Positions 19,874 to 28,839 of a DNA stretch of 64,000 nt are shown here, piece after piece. The stretch is from Sphingomonas abietis (GTDB lineage Bacteria; Pseudomonadota; Alphaproteobacteria; Sphingomonadales; Sphingomonadaceae), in the NCBI RefSeq assembly GCF_027625475.1, contig NZ_CP115174.1:2453001-2517000 (forward strand), read 5' to 3'. Numbering within the stretch: position 1 is the first letter of the stretch; every line of letters begins with the position of its first letter. The notes under the pieces are model-generated. The model was given only the letters and a program-made list of their open reading frames with translations. It was not told the DNA's origin and ran no database searches. Made by a program: the position numbers and the translations under genes.

Positions 19874-20535
19874 CTGACCTGCCGCCACGCGAGGTGACAC
19901 AGGCACTTGGCCACGAGCCGCGCGACCCTGCCCTGTTCCTGACCGCGCTCACCCACAGCAGCCATGCCGGCGACAGCTATCAGCGGCTGGAGTTTCTCGG
20001 CGACCGCGTACTCGGCCTGGTGATGGGCGAATGGCTGTTCGCCCTGTTCCCGGCCGAGCCCGAGGGCCAACTCTCCCGCCGCCTCAACGCGCTCGTCTCG
20101 GGCGAGACCTGCGCCGAGATCGCGCGCGATCTCGATCTCGGCCGGCATCTGCGCCTCGGCAAGCAGGCCCGCGACGACGGCGCGCAGTTCAGCACCTATG
20201 TGCTGGGCGATGTCGTCGAGGCGCTGATCGGCGCGTTGTTCCTCGAAGCCGGCATCGACGGCGCGCGCGCTTTCATCCGCAAGGCCTGGGGCGACCGGGT
20301 CCATGCCCAGGGCAAGGCGCCCAAGCATCCCAAGGCCGAGTTGCAGGAATATGTGGCCGCCAAGCAATGGCGCCCGCCGGTCTATGAGGTCACCCATCGC
20401 GGCGGCCCCCACCATGCGCCCGTGTTCACCATTACCGTCTCGATCCCCGGCCGCATGAGCGCCGAGGGCAAGGGCACCTCCAAGCAGGAGGCCGAAACCG
20501 AGGCCGCCCGCGCCATGCTCAAGGAACTGAAATGA
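19870..20535 (+). CDS. rnc: Ribonuclease III
   Basis: Double-strand-specific endoribonuclease that processes rRNA precursors and structured mRNAs. The protein has 221 residues. The signature RLEFLGDRVLGLVM provides catalytic acidic residues, and the second set is in VLGDVVEALIGALFLEAG. A C-terminal double-stranded RNA-binding domain starts at about residue 150 (PKAELQEYVAAKQW) and ends KGTSKQEAETEAARAML. The ATG overlaps the lepB stop and the stop overlaps the era start. Confidence 0.97.
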   Translation: MTDLPPREVTQALGHEPRDPALFLTALTHSSHAGDSYQRLEFLGDRVLGLVMGEWLFALFPAEPEGQLSRRLNALVSGETCAEIARDLDLGRHLRLGKQARDDGAQFSTYVLGDVVEALIGALFLEAGIDGARAFIRKAWGDRVHAQGKAPKHPKAELQEYVAAKQWRPPVYEVTHRGGPHHAPVFTITVSIPGRMSAEGKGTSKQEAETEAARAMLKELK

Positions 20536-21455
20536 CCGACGCCACTCCCACGCCGAGCGGCCCGACGCGGTGCGGCCTGGTCGCCGTCGTCGGCGCCCCC
20601 AATGCGGGCAAGTCGACGCTGGTCAACGCGCTCGTCGGCCAGAAGGTCGCGATCGTCAGCCCCAAGGCGCAGACCACCCGCGTCCGGCTGATGGGCATTG
20701 CGATCGAGGGCCAGAGCCAGATCCTGCTGGTCGATACGCCGGGCATCTTCGATCCCAAGCGCCGGCTCGATCGCGCGATGGTCGCGGCCGCCTGGGGCGG
20801 CACCGAGGATGCCGACGTGATCGCGCTCGTCATCGATGCCAAGACTGGCCTCACCAAGCGCGTGCAGCCGCTGGTCGATACCCTCGCCAAGCGCGCCGAG
20901 CCGAAGATCGTCATCCTCAACAAGGTCGACGTCACCCCCAAGGAGAAGCTGCTCGCCACCGCGCAGGCGTTGCAGGAACAGCTTTCGCCCGAGGATATCC
21001 TGTTCGTCTCGGCGAGCAGCGGCGACGGCATCCCGCAGCTGAAGACGTTGCTCGCCAAGCGTGTCGCCGAAGGGCCGTGGCATTTCCCCGAGGATCAGGT
21101 CTCCGACGCCACCGACCGGATGCTGGCGGCGGAGGTGACGCGCGAGCAGCTCTATCTTCAGCTCCACGCCGAGCTGCCCTATGCCTGCGCCGTCGAGACC
21201 GAGAAATATGAGGAGCGTGGCGACGGATCGGTCGCGATCCACCAGCAGATCCTGGTCGAGCGCGACAGCCAGAAGGCGATCATCCTCGGCGCCCGTGGCG
21301 TCCGCCTGAAGGAAATCGGCAGCCGCGCGCGTACCGAGCTGATGACGGTGCTGGATCGCAAGAAGGTCCACCTCTTCCTCCATGTGAAGGTGAAGCCGGA
21401 CTGGGAGGAGGATCGTGGCCTCTATCGCGAGATCGGGCTCGACTGGGTGGATTGA
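20532..21455 (+). CDS. era: GTPase Era
   Basis: Ras-like GTPase with a KH domain that binds the 3' end of 16S rRNA during small-subunit maturation. The protein has 307 residues. G1 is GAPNAGKST, G3 is DTPGIF, G4 is NKVD, and the switch region reads KAQTTR. The C-terminal KH domain includes KAIILGARGVRLKEIGSRAR. The ATG overlaps the rnc stop, giving the conserved lepB-rnc-era order. Confidence 0.97.
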   Translation: MTDATPTPSGPTRCGLVAVVGAPNAGKSTLVNALVGQKVAIVSPKAQTTRVRLMGIAIEGQSQILLVDTPGIFDPKRRLDRAMVAAAWGGTEDADVIALVIDAKTGLTKRVQPLVDTLAKRAEPKIVILNKVDVTPKEKLLATAQALQEQLSPEDILFVSASSGDGIPQLKTLLAKRVAEGPWHFPEDQVSDATDRMLAAEVTREQLYLQLHAELPYACAVETEKYEERGDGSVAIHQQILVERDSQKAIILGARGVRLKEIGSRARTELMTVLDRKKVHLFLHVKVKPDWEEDRGLYREIGLDWVD

Positions 21456-21525
21456 TCGCCGCGTCGGCCATCGGGGTATATTCTGCGGTTTCGCGAGCGG
21501 AACGTGCTGGGTTAGGCTGATCGCC

Positions 21526-22206
21526 ATGATCCGCAGATTCTCCCTCGCCTCCGCCCTTCCCGTCGCAATGCTGATCGCCGGCGCCGCCTTTGGCCAGGCC
21601 GTGCCGGCGCCCACGCCGCCACCCGCCGCGCCGCTGCCGGCGGCCACCGTGCAGGTGACGCTGACCACCAGCGCCGGCCCGATCATCCTCGCGCTGGAGA
21701 AGGACAAGGCGCCGATCACCACCGCCAACTTCCTCCATTATGTCGATGCCAAGCGGTTCGACGGCACGACATTCTATCGCAGAGTCAAGGTCGGGGACGG
21801 GTTCGGCCTCGTCCAGGGCGGCATCTCGCAAAATCCCAAGCTGGCCTTCCCGCCGATCAAGCATGAGCCGACCAGTCAGACCGGCCTGAGCCATGTCGAT
21901 GGTGCGATCTCGATGGCGATGAACGCCCCCAACACGGCGCAGGGCGACTTCTTCATCATGGTCGGCGCCTCGCCCGGCATGGATGCCAATGCCAATCAGC
22001 CGGGTTACGCCGTGTTCGGCCATGTCGTGCAGGGCATGGATGTCGTCCGCCGGTTGCTGGACGCCCCGACCGATCCCGACAAGGGCGCGGGCATGATGAA
22101 GGGCCAGATGATCGCCGCCCCGGTCAAGATCCTCTCCGCACGCCGCACCACCACAGCGATCACGGCCCCCGACACCGCAGCGGCGCCGGCAGCGGCCACG
22201 CCCTGA
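21526..22206 (+). CDS. Exported peptidylprolyl isomerase (cyclophilin)
   Basis: Periplasmic cyclophilin-type prolyl isomerase of 226 residues. A signal peptide (residues 1-22, ending AAFGQA) and a Pro/Ala-rich linker precede the domain. Core family segments are present: ITTANFLHYVDAKRFDGTTFYRRV and the GDFFIMVG strand. The usual QGGD of cyclophilins reads QGGISQNP, as in other divergent bacterial members. A Thr/Ala-rich tail ends the protein. The ATG at 21526 gives the signal peptide; an open frame further upstream overlaps the end of era. Confidence 0.9.
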   Translation: MIRRFSLASALPVAMLIAGAAFGQAVPAPTPPPAAPLPAATVQVTLTTSAGPIILALEKDKAPITTANFLHYVDAKRFDGTTFYRRVKVGDGFGLVQGGISQNPKLAFPPIKHEPTSQTGLSHVDGAISMAMNAPNTAQGDFFIMVGASPGMDANANQPGYAVFGHVVQGMDVVRRLLDAPTDPDKGAGMMKGQMIAAPVKILSARRTTTAITAPDTAAAPAAATP

Positions 22207-22303
22207 CATTTCCGATACGTTTCCGTTCCTCTTGCAGGGATGCAATCACGGCCGGGCGCAATTGTGCTAAACGCGGTTCGTTCAAGGGTGGGGAAATCCG
22301 GAC

Positions 22304-25066
22304 GTGCGTAAAAATATGGGCCACGGACTCGTGGCGCTGGGGATGCTTGCCAACCTGATGCCGTGCGCGGCGATCGCCCAGAAGGAGGCACCGCCCGCAC
22401 CGGCAGACAGCGACGAACCCCAGGATATCGTCGTCAACGGCGGCCATCAGGCCCAGCCCGGCGCAGTGGTCGGCGACATCCCGCCGGAACTGCAATATGG
22501 CCCGGCCGATATCCGCGCCTATGGCGTGAGTTCGGTCGCCGATCTGCTCAACGAGCTGGCGCCGCAGATCAGCTCGGCACGCGGCCGCGGCGGCGAGGCA
22601 CCGGCAGTGCTGCTCAACGGCCGCCGCATCTCCAGCTTCTCCGAAATCCGCGACCTGCCGACCGAGGCGATCCTGCGCGTCGACATCCTGCCGGAAGAGG
22701 TCGCGCTCAAATATGGCTATTCGGCCGATCAGAAGGTCGTGAACATCGTGCTGCGCCGCCGCTTCCGGGCGGTGACGGCGCAGGGCGACGGGGCCACCAC
22801 CACCGATGGCGGCGGCACCAACGGCCTCGGCGACTTCACCCTCACCCGCATCCATGGCGACGACCGGCTCAACATCGACGCCAAGGTGCAGGGCAGCGAC
22901 AATCTGCGCGAGAGCGATCGCAATCTGATCTCGCGCTCGGCGGGCCGCGCTTATGATCGGGCCGGCAATGTCCAGGCGAGCGATGGCAGCCTCGATGCGC
23001 TGGGCGGGGCGACCATCGCCGGTGTCGGCGCTGGCGCCGCGACCGGTACGCCGACGCTGGGCGATTTCAACGCCGGCGTCGCCAACGTCACCGACGTCTC
23101 GCCCTATCGCACGCTCGCCCCCGCGACCAAGGAGGCAACGCTCAACGCCGTCTTGGCGCACCCCTTGTCCCGCACGGTGACGAGCACGCTCAACGGCACC
23201 TTCGATGCCACCCAGAGCGATACGTTGCTGGGCCTCGCCGGCTCCAATCTGCTCGTGCCCTCCAGCGATCCGTTCAACCCGTTCGGCGAGGATATCGCGC
23301 TCTACCGCTACCTCTCCAGCGATCCGTTGAAGCAGAGCGCGAAAACGATCACCGGCCATCTCGGCGCCACCGTCAACGCCGATGTCGCCAAGTGGCGGCT
23401 GTCGCTGACCGGCAATTATGATCATGCCGAAAGCCGCACCGTCACCCAGACCGGCCTCGATACCGCCGATCTGCAAACCGCGCTGGACGCCGGCGACGCC
23501 ACGCTCAACCCGTTCGGCACGATCCCGGCGAGCCGGCTGGGCGGCACCCTGACCACCCGCGCCAAGGGCATCTCCAACAGCGGCAACGTCCAGTTCGTCG
23601 GCAATGGCCCGCTGTTCGACGTGCCGGCCGGTCCTTTCTCCACCACGGTCAAGATCGGCCTCACCGACACCGGCTTCGAGAGCAGCTCGACCCGCGCCGG
23701 GAGCACGCAGGACAGCAGCCTGTCGCGCCGCGATGCCAGCGGACAGCTCAATGTCGATCTGCCGCTGACCAGCCGCCGGCGCCATGTGCTCGGCGCGATC
23801 GGCGACATCACCGCTAATGCCAATGTCGCGATCGACCAGCTCTCCGATTTCGGCACGCTGTGGACGCTCGGCTATGGTGCGAACTGGACGCCGCGCGACG
23901 GCATCAGCGTCGTCGCGTCCGCCACCCATGATCGCGGCGCGCCGACCATCCAGCAGCTCGGCAATCCGGTGATCGTGACACCGGGCGCCCGGGTGTTCGA
24001 CTATCGCACCGGGCAGACCGTCGACGTCACCCAGATCGCCGGCGGCAACCCCGATCTCCGGGCCGACAGCCGCCATGTCGAGAAGCTCGGCCTGAACCTG
24101 AAGCCCTTTTCGCAGACCGATCTGACGATCAGCGCGGATTATGTCCATTCGACCATCCGCAACGCGATCGCGGCGCTGCCTTCGCCGACCGCCGCGATCG
24201 AAGCCGCCTTTCCCGATCGCTTCACCCGCGATGAGGATGGCGATCTCACCACGATCGACGTCCGCCCGGTCAATCTCGCCCGCGAACGGCGGCAGGAACT
24301 GCGCTGGGGCTTCAACTATACGCGCAAGCTCAAGACGTCGCAGAAAGTGGTCGACGCCTTTCGGGCGTTGCGTGCGGCAGGCGGCTTCGGCCGTCCCCCA
24401 GGGGGCGGCCCGCCGCCGGGGGGCAACGCCGCACCGAACGGCGGCAACGCGGCGTCCGGCGGCGGCGATCGGAGCGCGGCGTCCGGCGGCGGCGGCGGCG
24501 GCGGCGGCGATCGCGGTGGCTTTGGCGGTGGTCCCGGCGGGGGCGGTGGTGGTGGTGGACGGGGCGGTTTTGGCGGCGGCGGTGGCCGGCTCCAATTCTC
24601 GGTCTATCATACCTGGTATTTCCGCGATGACATCCTCACCCGGGCCGGCGGGCCGACGCTCGACCTGCTCGACGGCGGCACCTCCGGGTCGGGCGGCGGG
24701 CAGCCGCGTCATGACGTCCAGGTCCAGCTCGGCGCCACCAACAACGGCATGGGCGTCCGGCTGACCGGCGAGTGGCAAAGCGGCACCACCGTCGATGGTG
24801 GCACCGACAGCGCCACCGGCAATCTGCATTTCTCGGACTTCGCCACCGTCAATCTGCGGCTGTTCGCCGATCTCGGCCAGAATCCCGCGCTGATGAAGCA
24901 TGCCTGGGCGCGCGGGATGCGGGTCACCCTGGCGGTCACCAATATCCTCGACAGCCGCCAGCATGTCCGCGACGCCAATGGCGAGACGCCGATCAGCTAT
25001 CAGCCCGCCTATCTCGATCCGACCGGGCGCTCGATCAAGATCAGCATCAGGAAGCTGTTTTTCTAA
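22304..25066 (+). CDS. TonB-dependent receptor with glycine-rich insertion
   Basis: Outer-membrane active transporter of 920 residues. After a signal peptide (to about AIAQ) comes the plug domain: DIVVNGG, DIRAYGVSSVADLLNELAPQI, then VLLNGRRISSFSEIRDLP and the typical VDILPEEVALKYGYSADQKVVNIVL. The rest is a beta-barrel ending in KISIRKLFF with a C-terminal Phe. At about residues 692-763 the barrel is interrupted by a run of Gly with Ser, Arg, Asn and Pro, encoded by GGC-rich tracts. The GTG at 22304 opens the frame; an ATG at 22316 is an alternative. The substrate is unknown; the next gene downstream is a MarR regulator on what looks like a separate promoter. Confidence 0.92.
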   Translation: MRKNMGHGLVALGMLANLMPCAAIAQKEAPPAPADSDEPQDIVVNGGHQAQPGAVVGDIPPELQYGPADIRAYGVSSVADLLNELAPQISSARGRGGEAPAVLLNGRRISSFSEIRDLPTEAILRVDILPEEVALKYGYSADQKVVNIVLRRRFRAVTAQGDGATTTDGGGTNGLGDFTLTRIHGDDRLNIDAKVQGSDNLRESDRNLISRSAGRAYDRAGNVQASDGSLDALGGATIAGVGAGAATGTPTLGDFNAGVANVTDVSPYRTLAPATKEATLNAVLAHPLSRTVTSTLNGTFDATQSDTLLGLAGSNLLVPSSDPFNPFGEDIALYRYLSSDPLKQSAKTITGHLGATVNADVAKWRLSLTGNYDHAESRTVTQTGLDTADLQTALDAGDATLNPFGTIPASRLGGTLTTRAKGISNSGNVQFVGNGPLFDVPAGPFSTTVKIGLTDTGFESSSTRAGSTQDSSLSRRDASGQLNVDLPLTSRRRHVLGAIGDITANANVAIDQLSDFGTLWTLGYGANWTPRDGISVVASATHDRGAPTIQQLGNPVIVTPGARVFDYRTGQTVDVTQIAGGNPDLRADSRHVEKLGLNLKPFSQTDLTISADYVHSTIRNAIAALPSPTAAIEAAFPDRFTRDEDGDLTTIDVRPVNLARERRQELRWGFNYTRKLKTSQKVVDAFRALRAAGGFGRPPGGGPPPGGNAAPNGGNAASGGGDRSAASGGGGGGGGDRGGFGGGPGGGGGGGGRGGFGGGGGRLQFSVYHTWYFRDDILTRAGGPTLDLLDGGTSGSGGGQPRHDVQVQLGATNNGMGVRLTGEWQSGTTVDGGTDSATGNLHFSDFATVNLRLFADLGQNPALMKHAWARGMRVTLAVTNILDSRQHVRDANGETPISYQPAYLDPTGRSIKISIRKLFF

Positions 25067-25088
25067 CGGATCGTGCGAGCGGCACGGG

Positions 25089-25111
25089 TCCGACGGCGGA
25101 TCGCCGTCCGA
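25089..25111. terminator. Hairpin after the TonB receptor gene
   Basis: TCCGACGGCG and CGCCGTCCGA, separated by GAT, pair with a single internal C-C mismatch. It lies 23 bases after the receptor stop. There is no T-run. Confidence 0.4.
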
Positions 25112-25161
25112 TCTCGCGCGTGCTGGGGGCGCTCGCACCTTCTCGATATATGAAGTTTAGC

Positions 25162-25191
25162 TTTGCAGTTTTCCTGTCTATCTATATAGAC
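25162..25191 (+). promoter_or_regulatory. Candidate promoter and operator of the marR-like gene
   Basis: The DNA turns AT-rich here. TTTGCA (25162-25167), a 17-base spacer and TATAGA (25185-25190) make a plausible sigma-70 promoter. An interrupted palindrome GTCTAT-CTAT-ATAGAC (25176-25191) lies over the -10 element. The ATG of the MarR gene begins only eight bases after the -10, so the transcript would be leaderless or nearly so. This is inference from sequence only. Confidence 0.45.
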
Positions 25192-25198
25192 GATTCCC

Positions 25199-25642
25199 AT
25201 GAGCCATTCCTCTGTTGAACCGCCTGCGGCGACGCTGGCGCACCGCCTTCGCCGCATTGTCGGCAAGCTGAAACGCCGCCTGCGGGAGCAGGCCGACGTC
25301 GGCGATCTGACCCCGTCGCAGACGTCCGTGCTGCTGCGGCTGGAAAAAGACGGGCCGGCGACGACCTCCGGTCTCGCCCGGCTGGAAGGGATGCGCCCGC
25401 AATCGATGGGGGCGGTCGTCGCCGCGCTGGAGAGTGCCGGCCTGCTGCGCGGCGCGCCCGATCCGGCCGACCGCCGGCAGACCTTGCTGTCGCTGACCGA
25501 TCAATGCCGGACGTGGATCAGCGAAGGTCGTGCGGCACGGCAGGACTGGCTCGCCCGTACCATCGGCGACCGGCTTTCTCCGTCCGAGCAGGCGCAGCTC
25601 CTCGCCGCGATCCCGCTGCTCGAACAGCTGGTGGACGAATGA
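25199..25642 (+). CDS. MarR family transcriptional regulator
   Basis: Winged-helix repressor of 147 residues. The MarR pattern is clear: TPSQTSVLLRLEKDGPATTSGLARLEGMRPQSMGAVVAALESAGLLRGAPDPADRRQTLLSLTDQ, with the recognition helix and the DRR wing at about residues 60-95. No cysteine pair suited to redox sensing is obvious. It leads a co-directional group encoding an isochorismatase-like enzyme, a small membrane protein and an MFS exporter, so it probably controls these. No ribosome site precedes the ATG, and an AT-rich palindrome lies just upstream. Confidence 0.9.
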   Translation: MSHSSVEPPAATLAHRLRRIVGKLKRRLREQADVGDLTPSQTSVLLRLEKDGPATTSGLARLEGMRPQSMGAVVAALESAGLLRGAPDPADRRQTLLSLTDQCRTWISEGRAARQDWLARTIGDRLSPSEQAQLLAAIPLLEQLVDE

Positions 25643-25692
25643 GCATGTCCGCCCCCTGCCAGGACTCCCGCTGTACGTGGAAAGGATAAGCG

Positions 25693-26250
25693 ATGCCGCT
25701 GACCACCCTCGATCCGGACACCGCTCTCGTCATCGTCGATCTCCAGAAGGGGCTTGCCGGCTTTCCCTTCATCCATCCGATCGCCGACGTCCTGGCCCGC
25801 AATCGCGCGCTCGCCGACGCCTTCCGGGCTGCCGGCCGGCCGGTCGTCCTCGTCAATGTCGCCGGCACCGCGCCGGGGCGAACGGAGCAGCCCCGGCGCC
25901 TCGCCGGCCCGCTGCCCGATGACTTTGCCGATCTCCTGCCCGAACTGGACCGGCAGCCCGGCGATATCGTCGTCACCAAGCGCTCATGGGGCGCCTTCGC
26001 GAACACCGATCTGGACACCCAGTTGAAGGCTGCCGGGGTCACCCAGGTCGTCGTCACCGGCGTCGCGACCGCGACCGGCGTGGAGTCGACGGCCCGCCAG
26101 GCCTATGAACTCGGCTTCAACGTGACGCTCGCCCTCGACGCGATGACCGATAGCCGGCCGGACGCGCATGACCATACGATCGCGAAGATCTTCCCGAGGC
26201 TCGGCGAAACAGGGTCGACCGCGGATATCCTCTCACTGCTGCAAGGATGA
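25693..26250 (+). CDS. Isochorismatase-family protein lacking the catalytic Cys
   Basis: Alpha/beta hydrolase of the cysteine hydrolase (isochorismatase-like) superfamily, 185 residues. Asp16 (VIVDLQKG) and Lys96 (VVTKRSWGAF) of the catalytic triad are present. At the Cys position the sequence reads GVATATGVESTAR, with Gly129 instead of Cys. True isochorismatases also lack that Cys, whereas nicotinamidase- and carbamoylase-type members need it. It may therefore be a hydrolase using another mechanism, or an inactive member. It begins 50 bp after the MarR gene and 7 bp before the small membrane protein gene. Confidence 0.85.
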   Translation: MPLTTLDPDTALVIVDLQKGLAGFPFIHPIADVLARNRALADAFRAAGRPVVLVNVAGTAPGRTEQPRRLAGPLPDDFADLLPELDRQPGDIVVTKRSWGAFANTDLDTQLKAAGVTQVVVTGVATATGVESTARQAYELGFNVTLALDAMTDSRPDAHDHTIAKIFPRLGETGSTADILSLLQG

Positions 26251-26257
26251 TCCGGAC

Positions 26258-26587
26258 ATGGCGTGGTTCCCACTGCTTTCCTATGTCCTGGGCGGCGCGT
26301 GTCTGGCCAATGCCATCCCGCATGTCGCGAGCGGCATGATGGGGCGGCCTTTTCAGACCCCGTTCGCCAGACCACGTGGCGAAGGCCTGTCGTCGTCGAC
26401 GGTGAACGTGGCGTGGGGCTTCGCCAACCTGCTGTTCGCCTATCTGCTGGTCTGCCACGTCGGCGATTTCGATCTGCACGACGGGTCGCAGGCGGCGGCG
26501 CTGGGGCTCGGCATGCTGCTGCTCGGCCTGTTCTGCGCCCGCCATTTCGGCCGCTTCCACGGCGGCAACACCCCGGAGCCGCTGTGA
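26258..26587 (+). CDS. Small hydrophobic membrane protein
   Basis: Product of 109 residues with three or four hydrophobic segments (about residues 4-25, 48-67 and 78-95) and a conserved-looking loop GRPFQTPFARPRGEGLSSSTVN. I do not recognise a named family. The start lies 7 bases after the isochorismatase-like gene, and its stop overlaps the GTG of the MFS transporter gene, so it is embedded in that operon. Confidence 0.75.
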   Translation: MAWFPLLSYVLGGACLANAIPHVASGMMGRPFQTPFARPRGEGLSSSTVNVAWGFANLLFAYLLVCHVGDFDLHDGSQAAALGLGMLLLGLFCARHFGRFHGGNTPEPL

Positions 26588-27825
26588 GCGCACCGGCGGC
26601 CGGCGCCTTCCGTTCGCTCCGAAGCCATAATTACCGGGTCTGGGCGGCGGGCGGCTTCGTCTCGAACATCGGCACATGGGTGCAGCGCACCGCGCAGGAC
26701 TGGCTGGTGCTGACGATCCTCACCCATCACAGCGCATCGGCCGTCGGGATCGTCATGGCGCTGCAGTTCGGGCCGCAATTCCTGTTCCTGCCGTGGACCG
26801 GCTTTGCCGCCGATCATTTCAACCAACGCCGGCTGATGATGGCCACGCAGTCGGCGATGGCGTTGCTGGCGCTGCTGCTGGGGCTGCTCACCGTCACCGG
26901 CGTCGTGCAGCTCTGGCACGTCTATGTCTTCGCCTTCCTGTTCGGCACCGCCGCGGCATTCGACGCGCCGGTTCGCCAGACCTTCATCGCGGAGCTGGTC
27001 GGGGACGGCGATCTCGCCAATGCCGTGGCGCTCAACTCGACATCGTTCAACGCCGCCCGGCTGATCGGCCCGGCCATATCCGGCCTCATCATCGCGATGG
27101 TCGGAACCGGCTGGTCCTTCCTGCTCAATGGCGCGTCGTTCGTCGCCGTGCTGCTCTCGCTCGCCCTGCTCCGCACCGGCGAGCTTCACCCGCACCCGCG
27201 CGCGATCCGCACCAAGGGCAGCTTCACCGAGGGCTTCCGCTATGTGTGGGGCCGCCCCGATCTCCAGACGATCCTGATCATGCTGTTCGTGGTCGGCACC
27301 TTCGGCCTCAACTTCCCGATCTTCATCTCCACCATGGCGGTTCGCATCTTTCACGCGGATGCGCGCGGTTATGGCCTGCTGTCGTCGGCGATGGCGATCG
27401 GCACGGTAAGCGGCGCGCTGTTCAATGCCAGACGGGACAGGCCCCGCTTCGAATCGCTGCTGGGCGCCGCCTGCCTGTTCGGGATCGGCTGCACGTTGGC
27501 GGCCCTCGCCCCCGAATATTGGTCGTTCGCCGCGGCCCTGGTGATCATCGGCGTCGCCGCGCTGATCTTCACCAACAGCACCAACAGCCTGATGCAGCTT
27601 TCCACCGAGCCGGCGATGCGTGGCCGGGTGATGGCGCTGCGGGTCAGCGTCGCGCTCGGCGGCGCGCCGATCGGGGCGCCGATCGTCGGTTGGGTCGCCG
27701 ATCATCTCGGCCCGCGCTGGGCGCTCGGTGTCGGCGCCGCATCGGGCTTCGCCGCCGCCGCCGTGGCCGTCTACGCGCTCACCAAGGGTGTCGGCCGCCA
27801 CCGGACGCCCGCCCGGCAGACCTAG
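26584..27825 (+). CDS. MFS transporter (DHA3/EntS-like exporter)
   Basis: Major facilitator protein of 413 residues with about twelve helices. It opens FRSLRSHNYRVWAAGGFVSNIGTWVQRTAQDWLVL, the N-terminus typical of the MFS_3 (enterobactin exporter-like) group, and carries the loop-2/3 motif DHFNQRRLMM. A GTG at 26584 is chosen as start because it overlaps the previous stop and gives the expected family N-terminus; the frame is open further upstream but only as a shadow of the preceding gene. Likely an efflux pump for a small molecule, perhaps related to the upstream hydrolase. It converges with a LysR gene. Confidence 0.92.
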   Translation: MSAPAAGAFRSLRSHNYRVWAAGGFVSNIGTWVQRTAQDWLVLTILTHHSASAVGIVMALQFGPQFLFLPWTGFAADHFNQRRLMMATQSAMALLALLLGLLTVTGVVQLWHVYVFAFLFGTAAAFDAPVRQTFIAELVGDGDLANAVALNSTSFNAARLIGPAISGLIIAMVGTGWSFLLNGASFVAVLLSLALLRTGELHPHPRAIRTKGSFTEGFRYVWGRPDLQTILIMLFVVGTFGLNFPIFISTMAVRIFHADARGYGLLSSAMAIGTVSGALFNARRDRPRFESLLGAACLFGIGCTLAALAPEYWSFAAALVIIGVAALIFTNSTNSLMQLSTEPAMRGRVMALRVSVALGGAPIGAPIVGWVADHLGPRWALGVGAASGFAAAAVAVYALTKGVGRHRTPARQT

Positions 27826-27842
27826 CGGCGGCGGCAGCCCGA

Positions 27843-28739
27843 TCAGCCAGACTCGAAGTGCGGCGCGATCGTCTCCACCAGCCAATCGACGAAGACACGG
27901 ACGCGCGGGGAAAGCTGGCGATTGCTCGGGTAGAGCACCGAGACCGGCGTCGGCGTCGGTAGGAAATCGGCCAGTATCTCGATGAGCGCCCCGCTCGCCA
28001 GATCGTCGGCGAAGCGATAAGCCGGCGCCTGGACGAGCCCCAGTCCGAGCCGGGCCGCCGTCGCGCTGCTGTCGGCGCCGTTCACCAGCACGCGGCTCGG
28101 CAGCGCCACCTCGATCACCTCCCCGTCGCGCGTGAACTCCAGCGGCAGCGTCTGACCGGTGCGTGAGGAAACGAAACCGATCATGACATGCCCGTCGAGA
28201 TCGTCCGGCGTCGCCGGCACGCCATGGTCGGCGAGATAGCGCGGGCTGGCGACGGTGATCTCCTTCATCTCGCCGAGCCGCCGCACGACCATGTCGCTAT
28301 CGGGCAGCGCACCGGCCCGCACGACGCAATCCACCCCCTCGCGGACCAGATCGACGAACCTTTCCCCCTCGCCGAGATGGACGGTCAGGGCCGGATGCCG
28401 CGCCAGCAAGGCGGGGAGCGCGGGCAGCAGCATCGTGCGGGCGAGGTAGCCGGCGACATCGACGCGGACCAGCCCGGCGACCGCGCCATTGCTCCCCCGA
28501 TCGGCATCCTCGAGATCGGCCAGGATCGCGACGCAACGATGATAATAGGCCTCGCCCTCGACCGTCGGCTGGACATGGCGGGTCGAGCGTTGCAGCAGCC
28601 GGGTGCCGAGCCGCTGTTCCAGCGCCTTGATCGCGCCGGTCGCCACCGGGCGCGAGACGCCGCAATCCGCCGCCGCCGCGCTGAAGCTGCCCCGATCGAC
28701 GATGCGGATGAAAAGCGCGAGGGTGGCGAGTCGATCCAT
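27843..28739 (-). CDS. LysR family transcriptional regulator
   Basis: Regulator of 298 residues. The N-terminal helix-turn-helix reads LATLALFIRIVDRGSFSAAAADCGVSRPVATGAIKALEQRLGTRLLQRSTRHV, followed by a periplasmic-binding-like effector domain (LVRVDVAGYLARTMLLPALPALLARHPALTVHLGEG). It is transcribed away from the SDR gene across a 100-bp shared upstream region, the classical LysR arrangement, so the SDR is its likely target. The ATG at 28739 matches the family start; an upstream ATG adds seven residues. Confidence 0.93.
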   Translation of the reverse strand: MDRLATLALFIRIVDRGSFSAAAADCGVSRPVATGAIKALEQRLGTRLLQRSTRHVQPTVEGEAYYHRCVAILADLEDADRGSNGAVAGLVRVDVAGYLARTMLLPALPALLARHPALTVHLGEGERFVDLVREGVDCVVRAGALPDSDMVVRRLGEMKEITVASPRYLADHGVPATPDDLDGHVMIGFVSSRTGQTLPLEFTRDGEVIEVALPSRVLVNGADSSATAARLGLGLVQAPAYRFADDLASGALIEILADFLPTPTPVSVLYPSNRQLSPRVRVFVDWLVETIAPHFESG

Positions 28740-28839
28740 GGCGATTATTCCATCCTGCAAAACAATGCTGGCAGAAACAGCCCTCTAATCATCCCGGCGA
28801 GGAACGCTAGATCAGCCTCCTCACCGAACGGAGGTTATC

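Noticed and set aside
24480..24600. A CRISPR or satellite repeat in the GGC-rich tract
   Set aside because: The repeats are short, irregular and in frame within a protein gene; there are no spacers or cas genes.
22160..25138. A 992-codon open frame antisense to the TonB receptor
   Set aside because: The receptor on the plus strand has plug, barrel and terminal Phe; the antisense frame has no motif.
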